A model generated the notes under the pieces. It worked only from the letters and a program-made list of their open reading frames with translations, was not told the DNA's origin and ran no database searches. Below, in pieces: positions 1-5,827 of a stretch of DNA of 8,165 nucleotides. A program made the position numbers and the translations under genes. The stretch's first letter is position 1. Each line of letters opens with the position of its first letter. The stretch spans positions 1-8,165 of the forward strand of contig JAHWJR010000034.1 in NCBI GenBank assembly GCA_019348335.1, in the 5' to 3' direction. The DNA is from Actinomycetota bacterium. Lineage in GTDB: Bacteria; Actinomycetota; Acidimicrobiia; Acidimicrobiales; CADCSY01.

Positions 1-29
1 AACCCGGGCCGCTGCCCTTGAGGTCTGCC

Positions 30-1271
30 TCACGCCCGCCCCAGCACGTCGGCCACGGTGTGCAGGACGAAGCCGGCGAGGCCGCCGACCACGGTGCCGT
101 TGATGCGGATGAACTGCAGGTCCCGGCCGAGCAGGAGCTCGAGCCGGGTGGAGGTCTCGTCGGCGTCCCAACCGGCCATGGTGGCGCTCACGAGCGACGA
201 GATCTCGTCACGGTGGCGCTCGACGGCCGAGCCGACCGCCGTCTCGGCGGCGGCGGTGATCCGCTCCTGCAGGGCGGGGTCGTCGGCCAGGCGGTGACCG
301 ACGGCCAGCACCGCCTCGGCGACCCGCGTGCGCAGTCGGGAGCCCGGGTCGTCACGCTGCTCGTGCAGCGCCCGGCTCAGGTCGGCCCACACCGTGCGGG
401 TCCAGCCACGGGCGTCCGGATGGTCGAGGACGCCGGTGACCGCCTCGTCGACCTTGGCCGCGGTGGCGGGGTCGTGTTGCAGCTTGCCGGCCAGCCGGAG
501 GAGCCGGTGGTCGACGGTGGTCCGCAGCTCGTGGTCGGGGTCTTCGGCCACCGACGCCAGCAACAGCCGCACGCCGTCGAGCAGCCGGTCGAAGACGCGG
601 CCTTCGACGGCGCCGGGGATCCACCACGGGGACGACTCGGCGAACCGCTGCCGGAGGGGCTCACGCTGCTCGTCGAGAAGGGTGACGGCGCCGCGGAGCC
701 CGGCGTCGACGAGCGGGCGGTGTCGCTGCTCGCCGACGGCCGCCTCCAGCGCCCGGCCGGCGATCCGGCCGAACGGCACCGACCGCACCGCCTGGTCGAT
801 CTCGTCGTGCAGGAGCCGGTGGAGGTCGTCGTCGCCCACCAGGTCGACGGCGCCGACCAGCCCGTCCACCACCGTGCCGGCGACGGTCTCGGACGTACCG
901 GGCTCGGTGAGCCAGGTCGCCGTCCGGCGTGCCACCTGGGCGGCGCGGACCCGCTCGGCGATGACGGCGGGGCTGAGGAAGTTGTCCCGCACGAAGGCGC
1001 CGAGGGTCTCGGCGAACTGGTCCTTGCGCCGGCGGATGATGGCGGTGTGGGGAATGGGGATGCCCAGCGGGTGGCGGAACAGCGCCGTGACCGCGAACCA
1101 GTCGGCCAGGCCGCCGACCATCGAGCCCTCGGCGGTGGCGATGGCGTAGCCCACCCACGCCGCCTCCGAGGGCTGGACCGCCAGGGCCACGAAGACGACT
1201 GACACCGCCACCAACAACCCGGTTGCCCGCCACTTCATCTGCCGCAGCTGTGCTGCCCGCTCCTCGTCCAT
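30..1271 (-). CDS. DUF445 family membrane protein (YjiN-like)
   Basis: The product is a 413-residue protein of the DUF445 family, whose biochemical role is not established; E. coli YjiN is of similar length. One hydrophobic segment lies near the N-terminus (about residues 16-32). It is followed by the family's most conserved block (about 48-79), with EGSMVGGLADWFAVTALFRH leading into GIPIPHT. A long, charged, mostly helical middle follows, and the C-terminus (about 385-413) is a second hydrophobic segment beginning LQFIRINGTVVGGLAG, typical of the family. It is the last gene of the zinc-uptake operon on this strand. The start is uncertain: the ATG at 1271 gives the usual short N-terminus, but a GTG at 1328 lies 13 bp after the permease stop and a GTG at 1418 would overlap the permease. 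None has a good ribosome binding site. The family assignment is firm; the function is unknown. Confidence 0.85.
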   Translation of the reverse strand: MDEERAAQLRQMKWRATGLLVAVSVVFVALAVQPSEAAWVGYAIATAEGSMVGGLADWFAVTALFRHPLGIPIPHTAIIRRRKDQFAETLGAFVRDNFLSPAVIAERVRAAQVARRTATWLTEPGTSETVAGTVVDGLVGAVDLVGDDDLHRLLHDEIDQAVRSVPFGRIAGRALEAAVGEQRHRPLVDAGLRGAVTLLDEQREPLRQRFAESSPWWIPGAVEGRVFDRLLDGVRLLLASVAEDPDHELRTTVDHRLLRLAGKLQHDPATAAKVDEAVTGVLDHPDARGWTRTVWADLSRALHEQRDDPGSRLRTRVAEAVLAVGHRLADDPALQERITAAAETAVGSAVERHRDEISSLVSATMAGWDADETSTRLELLLGRDLQFIRINGTVVGGLAGFVLHTVADVLGRA

Positions 1272-1341
1272 GGCCGAGAGCGCGGGGGAGCGCCGTCGCT
1301 CCCGCGTCGAGACCGGTTGTGCGGTCACCGTCGGCGCAAGG

Positions 1342-2223
1342 TCAGCGGGGCGTGGAGGAGACGGGCGCCAGCGGCGTGGTGGCGTGCCGGTCAAGGCCGG
1401 CGGTGCGCCGGCGCCCACGCCGGCCGGTGACGGCGAACACGACAGCGAACAGGGCGGCGCCGACCAGCACGATGGTGGGGCCCGACTGGACGTCGAGGTG
1501 GTAGCTGAGGTTCATGCCCACGAAGCCGGTGACGGCGCCGATGCCGGTGGCCAGCAACAGCATGCGACTGAACGAGTCGGTGAGCATGCGGGCGACGGTG
1601 GCGGGGATGACCAGCGTGGCGGCGATGAGGGTGACGCCGAGCACCTGCATGGTGGCGAGGATGGAGCCGGCCAGCGCCAGCATCAGCAGGGCGTCGACCC
1701 GGGCGGTGCGCACACCGGACGCCTCGGCGACCTCCGGGTCGAACGTGGTGAACAGCAGCTGCCGGTAGCCGAAGAACACGACCAGGGCCACCAGCACGGT
1801 GACGGCGACGATGGCCCACACGTCCTCGGACCCCACGCCGAGGATGCTCCCGAACAGGGCGGCGTCGAAGCTGCGGCCGGCCCGGCCGAAGACGGCGAAC
1901 AGGGCCAGGCCCAGGGCGAACGAGGCGGTGGTGATGACGCCGATGGCGGCGTCGGCGCCGATCACCCGGCGCCGGGTGACGCCGTTGATCATGAGGGCGG
2001 AGGCCACGCCCCACACGCCGGCGCCGAGGGCGAAGTTGACGCCGAGCAGGGCGCTGGCAGCGAACCCGCCGAAGATGGCGTGGGACAGGCCGTGGCCGAT
2101 GTAGCTCATGCCCTTGAGCACGACGTAGACGCCGACCATGCCGCACAGCGCACCGGCGAGGGTGGCGACGATCAGCCCGTTGCGGAAGAACTCGAAGTCG
2201 AAGGGCCGCAGCAGCTCCTCCAC
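1342..2223 (-). CDS. znuB: Zinc/manganese ABC transporter permease
   Basis: This is a 293-residue integral membrane permease of the metal ABC-3 family (ZnuB/MntB/TroC type), which forms the channel for Zn2+ or Mn2+ import. Multiple hydrophobic helices span roughly residues 16-36, 48-78, 88-112, 133-151, 177-212 and 222-266. Visible family landmarks are the GLSHAIFGG segment (45-53), the cytoplasmic coupling segment FDPEVAEASG (161-170), where the ATPase docks, and the GVTLIAATLVIPATVAR segment (196-212). The tail from about residue 267 is Arg-rich and then polar, and looks non-essential. The GTG start is preceded by AAGGGGG with 6-nt spacing and lies 1 bp after the ATPase stop, so the two are probably translationally coupled. 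Sequence alone does not separate zinc from manganese; the neighbouring Fur-family gene and the His ligands of the binding protein favour zinc. Confidence 0.93.
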   Translation of the reverse strand: MEELLRPFDFEFFRNGLIVATLAGALCGMVGVYVVLKGMSYIGHGLSHAIFGGFAASALLGVNFALGAGVWGVASALMINGVTRRRVIGADAAIGVITTASFALGLALFAVFGRAGRSFDAALFGSILGVGSEDVWAIVAVTVLVALVVFFGYRQLLFTTFDPEVAEASGVRTARVDALLMLALAGSILATMQVLGVTLIAATLVIPATVARMLTDSFSRMLLLATGIGAVTGFVGMNLSYHLDVQSGPTIVLVGAALFAVVFAVTGRRGRRRTAGLDRHATTPLAPVSSTPR

Positions 2224-2224
2224 C

Positions 2225-3019
2225 TCAGGCCCCCTTGTTGCGGAGCCGCACGACGTTGTCGGCGGGGGCGTACCGGTCGAGCACCACCGGCATCCCGGCG
2301 TGCTCGAGGATCTCCATCCTCGCTCCGTAGGTGCGCTCGAGCACGTCCGGGGTCAGCACCTGGCGGGGGCTGCCCTCGCCGAGGACCTCGGTGTTCAGGC
2401 ACACGATGTGGGGCAGGTGGGCGGCCATGCCGTTGAGGTCGTGGGTGGTGAGCACGATGGCCAGCCCGTCACCGTGCAGGTCCTCGAGGAGGTGGAGCAC
2501 GTCGTGGCGGGTGCGGACGTCGACGCCGGAGGTGGGCTCGTCCATGAGCAGCAGCTCCGGCGCGCCCAGCAGGGCCCGGGCGATGAACACCCGCTGCTGC
2601 TGACCCCCCGACAGGTCACGGATGTGGCGCGACGCCAGCTCCTCGATGCCGAGACGACCGAGGATGTCCCGCACCTCGGCCTGCTCGCTGCGGCTGCGCC
2701 AGGGGAGGACGCGGCCATGGGTCCGAGCCATGAGGACGCACTCGCTCACGGTGACGGGGAAGCTCCAGTCGACCGCCTCGACCTGGGGCACGTAGCCGAC
2801 ACGGAGGCCCGGGCGGCGCCACACCGTCCCGGCGCTGGGCTCCACGCTGCCCAGCAGCACCCGCAGGAGGGTGGTCTTGCCCGATCCCGACGGCCCCACG
2901 ATCCCGCTGAACTGCCGGGCGGTGACGGCCAGGTCGACGTCCGCCAGCACCGGGTCGCCGCCGTAGCTGCAGCTGACGCCGGCCAGGCGCACCAGCTCGG
3001 TGGCGCTCGAAGGCGTCAC
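2225..3019 (-). CDS. znuC: Zinc/manganese ABC transporter ATP-binding protein
   Basis: This is a 264-residue cytoplasmic ATPase that powers the metal importer. All nucleotide-binding elements are intact: Walker A GPSGSGKTT (42-50), Q-loop Gln79 in GYVPQ, ABC signature LSGGQ (136-140), Walker B LLLMDEP (156-162), D-loop region SGVD (164-167) and the H-loop His193 in TTHD. The segment between the Q-loop and signature contains VDWSFPVTVSECVLM, typical of the ZnuC/MntA branch of metal importers. I chose the GTG at 3019 because it overlaps the stop of the binding-protein gene as GTGA and has a GAGGT ribosome binding site 7 nt upstream. The frame stays open to 3139, but the extra N-terminal residues are low-complexity His/Gly/Arg-rich sequence that lies antisense-like over znuA. 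The gene is complete, with no missing catalytic residue. Confidence 0.95.
   Translation of the reverse strand: MTPSSATELVRLAGVSCSYGGDPVLADVDLAVTARQFSGIVGPSGSGKTTLLRVLLGSVEPSAGTVWRRPGLRVGYVPQVEAVDWSFPVTVSECVLMARTHGRVLPWRSRSEQAEVRDILGRLGIEELASRHIRDLSGGQQQRVFIARALLGAPELLLMDEPTSGVDVRTRHDVLHLLEDLHGDGLAIVLTTHDLNGMAAHLPHIVCLNTEVLGEGSPRQVLTPDVLERTYGARMEILEHAGMPVVLDRYAPADNVVRLRNKGA
2230..2236 (-). promoter_or_regulatory. Ribosome binding site of the znuB-type gene
   Basis: On the minus strand this reads AAGGGGG and ends 6 nt before the GTG at 2223. It lies inside the last codons of the ATPase gene, consistent with translational coupling. Confidence 0.55.
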
Positions 3020-4029
3020 TGCGGGTACCTCGCCGTGTCCGGCGCCACCGTGCGCAGCTCGACCGCCTCCAGGGCGGAGGCGTCCCCCCCGAGGGCCTCG
3101 GTCATGGTGATGTAGTTGAACCGCATGAGCCCCAGCCACGAGTGCTCGGGGTCCCCGGGGTCGCCCGGGAGGTCGTCGTCACGAAGCTCGTCGACGTAGC
3201 GGACCCCCGTCTCCCGGCCGATCTGCTCGAGCACCGGGCTGGGGAACACCTCGGAGCCGAAGATGGCCGGGACACCCCGCTCCTCGATCTGGTCGATCAG
3301 CTTCACCACCTCGGCGGGAGTGGGGTCCTCGAAGTCGGAGACCTGGATGGCCCCGATGATGTCCCAGTCGTAGGTGTCGGCGAAGTAGGCGTAGGCGTCG
3401 TGGTAGGTGAGCAGCTCCCGCTGGGGGATGGTGGCGAACGACGCCCGCATGGCGGCGTCGAGCTCGTCGACCAGCTCGTCGAACGCCGCGTAGTTGGCGG
3501 CGTAGTGGTCGGCGTTGCCGGGATCGCGCCCGGACATCTCGTCCTTGACGATCTCGGCGTACCGGCGGGCCAGCGTGGGATCGGTCCACAGGTGAGGGTT
3601 GGGCTCCCCTTCCTCCTCGGGGAACGAGTCGTCGTAGAGGTAGCGCTCCGGAGAGATCGTCTGGGCTCCCAGCTCGACGATCTCGGCGCCGGCCCGCAGG
3701 TTCTCCTCGGCCAGTGCCCGCGTGGGCTCCTCCAGCCCCAGCCCGTTCAGGTAGACCACGTCGGCCTCCGACAACAGCTCGGCCACGCTGGGGCGGGGCT
3801 CGAAGGTGTGCGAGTCGGTCCCCTCCGGGACGATGCCCTGCACGTCGGCCCGGTCGCCGACGATGCCGGCGACGATGCTGGTGATGGGCGCCACCGTGGT
3901 TGCCACCTTCACCCGGTTGTCTCCTTCGGCAAAGCCCGCCTGGCCGCCGCCGGCCCCACCGCAGGACACGCCCAACAGGCCGACGACCACGGCGAGGGCC
4001 ATGGCTGCGCTCGTCGTGCGCACGCTCAC
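3016..4029 (-). CDS. znuA: Zinc ABC transporter substrate-binding lipoprotein
   Basis: This is a 337-residue cluster A-I (ZnuA/TroA/PsaA) metal-binding protein, probably lipid-anchored outside the membrane, that delivers metal to the ZnuB-type permease. A hydrophobic signal segment (about 9-22) ends in GVSC with Cys23 as the likely lipidated residue, although the lipobox is not ideal because Gly occupies -3. Expected metal ligands are visible: His74 in DSHTFEPRPS, His146 in NPHLWTDP, His210 in TYHDAYAYF and Asp280 in RYVDE. Three His plus one acidic residue is the zinc-type set; manganese binders usually carry Glu at the third position. The long His-rich loop of proteobacterial ZnuA is absent, and an acidic stretch (DDSFPEEEGE, 133-142) lies just before His146. 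The GTG start lies 7 nt after a TAGCGT -10 hexamer, suggesting a leaderless mRNA. First gene of the operon, divergent from the Fur-family gene. Confidence 0.93.
   Translation of the reverse strand: MSVRTTSAAMALAVVVGLLGVSCGGAGGGQAGFAEGDNRVKVATTVAPITSIVAGIVGDRADVQGIVPEGTDSHTFEPRPSVAELLSEADVVYLNGLGLEEPTRALAEENLRAGAEIVELGAQTISPERYLYDDSFPEEEGEPNPHLWTDPTLARRYAEIVKDEMSGRDPGNADHYAANYAAFDELVDELDAAMRASFATIPQRELLTYHDAYAYFADTYDWDIIGAIQVSDFEDPTPAEVVKLIDQIEERGVPAIFGSEVFPSPVLEQIGRETGVRYVDELRDDDLPGDPGDPEHSWLGLMRFNYITMTEALGGDASALEAVELRTVAPDTARYPQ
3027..3031 (-). promoter_or_regulatory. Ribosome binding site of the znuC-type gene
   Basis: On the minus strand this reads GAGGT and ends 7 nt before the GTG at 3019. 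It supports that GTG, which overlaps the znuA stop codon, over the upstream open frame reaching 3139. Confidence 0.6.
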
Positions 4030-4036
4030 TGTTCGT

Positions 4037-4042
4037 ACGCTA
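4037..4042 (-). promoter_or_regulatory. -10 element of the zinc-uptake operon promoter
   Basis: On the minus strand this is TAGCGT, matching the actinobacterial TANNNT -10 pattern. Seven nucleotides separate it from the GTG start at 4029, so transcription would begin at or next to the start codon, giving a leaderless mRNA; no Shine-Dalgarno sequence precedes the GTG. The expected -35 position (about 4060-4065) has no good consensus match and overlaps the 15-bp palindrome. This is inferred from pattern and spacing only. Confidence 0.5.
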
Positions 4043-4061
4043 GCGCCAACCCGGATGCAGT

Positions 4062-4076
4062 TGCGACCTGGTCGCA
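4062..4076. promoter_or_regulatory. 15-bp perfect palindrome, candidate Fur/Zur operator
   Basis: TGCGACC-T-GGTCGCA is a perfect 7-1-7 inverted repeat, the geometry recognised by Fur-family dimers. It is centred on 4069, almost exactly midway between the two divergent -10 hexamers (27 and 28 bp away), and its ends cover the expected -35 positions of both promoters. Its TGC...GCA outer edges recall Fur-family operators of the TTGC-N-GCAA kind described for actinobacterial Nur. The simplest reading is that the adjacent Fur-family protein binds here, repressing the zinc-uptake operon and itself. The palindrome is seen directly; the regulator assignment is inferred. Confidence 0.75.
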
Positions 4077-4096
4077 GTAGCGGCGACGGGCCGGGT

Positions 4097-4102
4097 TAGC
4101 CT
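4097..4102 (+). promoter_or_regulatory. -10 element of the Fur/Zur-family gene
   Basis: TAGCCT fits TANNNT and ends 6 nt before the ATG at 4109, so the transcript would start at or near the A of the start codon. No Shine-Dalgarno sequence lies in front of this ATG, which agrees with a leaderless message. The expected -35 region (about 4074-4079) overlaps the right end of the palindrome. Confidence 0.5.
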
Positions 4103-4108
4103 GTCGGG

Positions 4109-4558
4109 ATGGCGGCGGCCGACCGGTTCGACGAGGTGCTCGCCCTCCTGCGGGCCCACGGAGGGCGGGTCACCGCCCCCCGGCGGGCCATCCTCCGGGC
4201 CCTCATCGACCACGCCGACCACCCCACCGCCGAGCAACTGACCGCCGACGTGCAGGTTCGCCACCCCGAGACCCACGAGTCGACCGTCTACCGCTTCCTC
4301 GACGACCTCGAGCGCCTCGGCGTGATCGACCACGTGCACCTGGGGCACGGACCGGCCGTCTACCACTTCGCCGACGACACCCATCACCATCTCGTGTGCG
4401 AGGCCTGCGGCCTGGTCGTCGAGGTCCCTGACCGGGCGCTGGAGGGGTTTCGGCGCCGGTTGCGCAGCGACTTCGACTTCGAGATGGAACCCCGCCACTT
4501 CGCCGTGCCCGGCCGGTGCCGGGCGTGCTCCGAGTCGGCCAAAGTGTCGTCGGGGTAG
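4109..4558 (+). CDS. zur: Fur-family metal-responsive repressor, probably Zur
   Basis: This 149-residue DNA-binding regulator has the normal Fur/Zur length. Residues 1-85 form the winged helix-turn-helix, with RVTAPRRAILRAL (20-32) and the recognition-helix signature HESTVYRFLDDLERLGVI (56-73). The C-terminal dimerisation domain has the structural zinc site: two CxxC pairs, Cys97/Cys100 (CEAC) and Cys137/Cys140 (CRAC). Candidate regulatory-metal ligands are His80, Asp89/90 and the HHH cluster (92-94). It is divergent from the zinc ABC operon across a 79-bp spacer holding a 7-1-7 palindrome. I therefore infer that it senses zinc and represses uptake when zinc is sufficient, and probably represses itself. 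Fur (iron), Mur and Nur (manganese, nickel) share this architecture, so the zinc assignment rests on context. Confidence 0.9.
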   Translation: MAAADRFDEVLALLRAHGGRVTAPRRAILRALIDHADHPTAEQLTADVQVRHPETHESTVYRFLDDLERLGVIDHVHLGHGPAVYHFADDTHHHLVCEACGLVVEVPDRALEGFRRRLRSDFDFEMEPRHFAVPGRCRACSESAKVSSG

Positions 4559-4566
4559 GCCCTGCC

Positions 4567-4586
4567 CGGGCGTACACCGGCGCCCG
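4567..4586 (+). terminator. GC-rich hairpin after the Zur-type gene
   Basis: CGGGCG and CGCCCG form a 6-bp stem around an 8-nt loop, starting 8 nt after the repressor stop codon. No T-run follows. It could be a weak intrinsic terminator or attenuator between the repressor gene and the YHS gene, or it could be chance in GC-rich DNA. Confidence 0.25.
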
Positions 4587-4600
4587 TCACCGTCAACCCA

Positions 4601-4610
4601 GGAGAAGGAG
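4601..4610 (+). promoter_or_regulatory. Strong ribosome binding site of the YHS gene
   Basis: GGAGAAGGAG contains two near-consensus Shine-Dalgarno cores; the second ends 5 nt before the ATG at 4616. This is the clearest ribosome binding site in the window and supports translation of the very short ORF that follows. Confidence 0.7.
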
Positions 4611-4615
4611 CAGCG

Positions 4616-4762
4616 ATGAAGGTCACCGATCCGGTCTGTGCGATGAGCATCGAGGACAGCGACGCCGTGGGCCGTGCCGAGCACGACGGCACGACCTACT
4701 ACTTCTGCAGCGAGAGCTGCCAGGAGGAGTTCGTGGCCAACCCGGAGGACTACGCCGACTGA
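4616..4762 (+). CDS. YHS-domain mini-protein (48 aa)
   Basis: This gene encodes a single stand-alone YHS domain of 48 residues: KVTDPVCAM at the N-terminus, then DGTTYYFCSESC (24-35), then FVANPEDYAD to the end. Conserved Cys8, Cys31 and Cys35 are the probable metal ligands. YHS domains are found alone, in copper P-type ATPases and in heavy-metal resistance clusters, and are thought to bind metal; a precise role for stand-alone members is not settled. There is no signal peptide, so the protein is probably cytoplasmic. It follows the Zur-type gene by 57 bp on the same strand and converges with the redox operon. A strong ribosome binding site and an intact domain make it a real gene despite its size. 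The metal is not readable from sequence; copper or another soft metal is most likely. Confidence 0.88.
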   Translation: MKVTDPVCAMSIEDSDAVGRAEHDGTTYYFCSESCQEEFVANPEDYAD

Positions 4763-4801
4763 TGGCCGCCTTCGGCGCCGCCCTGACCGTCGTGGCGAAG
4801 G

Positions 4802-4821
4802 CTGGCAGTGACTGCTGTCAG
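4802..4821. terminator. Hairpin between convergent genes
   Basis: CTGGCAG and CTGTCAG pair as a 7-bp stem (one G-T pair) with a 6-nt loop, in the gap between the convergent YHS and glutaredoxin-like genes. It overlaps the stop codon of the latter. No T-run follows on either strand, so a role as bidirectional terminator is possible but weakly supported. Confidence 0.3.
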
Positions 4822-5081
4822 TGGAGAGGGTGCGGCGGCTTGGCCAGCTCGCGGCGGAGCTTTCGTTCCGAGAGCCGTCCGTAGCTGAACGGTTCCCCAT
4901 CGAGCAGCAGGCCGGGCGGGAACGCCATCCCAGCCGCAACGGCGATCTCTTCGCCTTCCGGCGAGGAGAGGTCGACCAGCTCGACATCGAGGGCGCCTTC
5001 GTCGGCGAGACGCTCGAGGACGCCCTTCGCCCGGTCGCACAGCGCGCAGTCGGCTTTGGTCAGAAGCGTCGCCTTCCTCAT
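4818..5081 (-). CDS. Glutaredoxin-like thioredoxin-fold protein (CALC motif)
   Basis: This is a small (87 aa) cytosolic thioredoxin-fold protein of the glutaredoxin-like group. It opens with a beta strand and the redox motif Cys12-Ala-Leu-Cys15 (TKADCALCDRAK), then a helix, a second strand (LDVELVDL, 31-38), the cis-proline region FPPGLLLDGE (54-63) and a final helix. It probably exchanges thiols or disulfides with a partner, and its obvious candidates are the two upstream gene products. The ATG overlaps the redoxin stop codon as ATGA, implying translational coupling. The frame stays open upstream to 5480, but that part is Arg/His/Gly-rich antisense-like sequence over the redoxin gene, so the ATG at 5081 is preferred. 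The C-terminus (AKPPHPLH) is short and unremarkable. Confidence 0.85.
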   Translation of the reverse strand: MRKATLLTKADCALCDRAKGVLERLADEGALDVELVDLSSPEGEEIAVAAGMAFPPGLLLDGEPFSYGRLSERKLRRELAKPPHPLH

Positions 5082-5827
5082 CCGCCCGCCCCGCCGGGTG
5101 GATCCGCCTCCTCGGCGCCGCCTGACGTACGCCCGGCTGCCATGTCCTCGAGAAGGTCGTCGGGCTCGAGGTACATGGTGTAGTCGGGCTTGCCCCCGTA
5201 GTCGGCCCGCCAGCGGATGGTGCCATCGGGCCCTACGAGGACGAAGGTGTGGCCGTACATGGACGTGCCCATCATCCCGTACTGGTTCGCCTGGTAGTCG
5301 TCTGCCAGGGACAGGCTGGGGTCTGACAACACCTCCGACTGGATGCCTTCGTCGGCCACCTTCTGGCGCAGCAGGTCGAGCGGATCGACGGTGATGCTCA
5401 CCAGCCGGTCGACGCCGAGGGCTTCGAAGTCCTCGAAGCGCTTCTCCATGTCGGTGATCTGCGTCCAGCACGGCTGGCACATGATCCCTTCCTGGAAGTA
5501 GAGCAGGACGTTCTCACCTCGGGCGTCGGCGAGATCGAACGTGCCGCCGGCGGAGGAAGGCAGCTCGAAGGTCGGCGCCTGCTGGCCGGGGCCAGGATGG
5601 CCGACATCGAATCTCGGTCCTCCGCCGGGGTTGATGGCGCCGCTGGTGTCCCCATCCCCGCCGCCGGTGAGCGTGAGGGCGAAGAGCAGGGCGAGGATGG
5701 CGGCGCTGCCGATCGCGACCCGCACGGCCAGGCGGCGCTGCTCCTGCTTGCGTCTCTCTGCGTTCCTCGCCGCCTGAGCCGCTCTGCGCGGTGGTCGCTG
5801 GCGCTCGGCCTCGGTCTTCGTGGTCAC
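5078..5827 (-). CDS. Membrane-anchored extracytoplasmic redoxin (AhpC/TSA-like)
   Basis: This 249-residue protein has a strongly basic cytoplasmic N-terminus (Arg/Lys-rich, 9-36), one transmembrane anchor (about 36-54), a Gly/Asp-rich linker (55-80) and an outward-facing thioredoxin-like domain (about 81-230). The domain starts GQQAPTFELPSSAGG (81-95) and has the redox pair Cys117-Gln-Pro-Cys120 after LLYFQEGIM, as in redoxin/AhpC-TSA and TlpA-like proteins. VLVGPDGTIRWRADYGG (196-212) is the expected beta-turn-beta near the domain end. Where many relatives have a cis-proline before this strand the sequence is YGHTF (191-195), so the cis-Pro appears replaced. The tail is acidic and Gly-rich. 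The GTG start overlaps the CcdA-like stop as GTGA and has AAGGAG 7 nt upstream. It likely receives electrons from the CcdA-like protein; the substrate is unknown. Confidence 0.87.
   Translation of the reverse strand: MTTKTEAERQRPPRRAAQAARNAERRKQEQRRLAVRVAIGSAAILALLFALTLTGGGDGDTSGAINPGGGPRFDVGHPGPGQQAPTFELPSSAGGTFDLADARGENVLLYFQEGIMCQPCWTQITDMEKRFEDFEALGVDRLVSITVDPLDLLRQKVADEGIQSEVLSDPSLSLADDYQANQYGMMGTSMYGHTFVLVGPDGTIRWRADYGGKPDYTMYLEPDDLLEDMAAGRTSGGAEEADPPGGAGG

Noticed and set aside
18..2436. Long plus-strand open frames (18-1202 and 1270-2436) rich in Gly, Ala, Glu and Arg
   Set aside because: They mirror the DUF445, permease and ATPase genes, whose families are certain, and have the biased composition of shadow frames.
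3020..3139. N-terminal extension of the ATPase to a start at 3139
   Set aside because: The extra 40 residues are His/Gly/Arg low-complexity sequence overlapping znuA; the GTG at 3019 has a ribosome binding site and a GTGA overlap, and gives the usual ZnuC N-terminus.
4040..4987. A 315-codon minus-strand frame across the Zur-type and YHS genes
   Set aside because: It is antisense to two well-supported genes and has no domain; its apparent Val/Gly/His-rich composition is that of a shadow frame.
5082..5480. N-terminal extension of the glutaredoxin-like frame to 5480
   Set aside because: The upstream part is an Arg/His-rich alternate frame of the redoxin gene; the ATG at 5081 gives a complete thioredoxin fold and an ATGA overlap.
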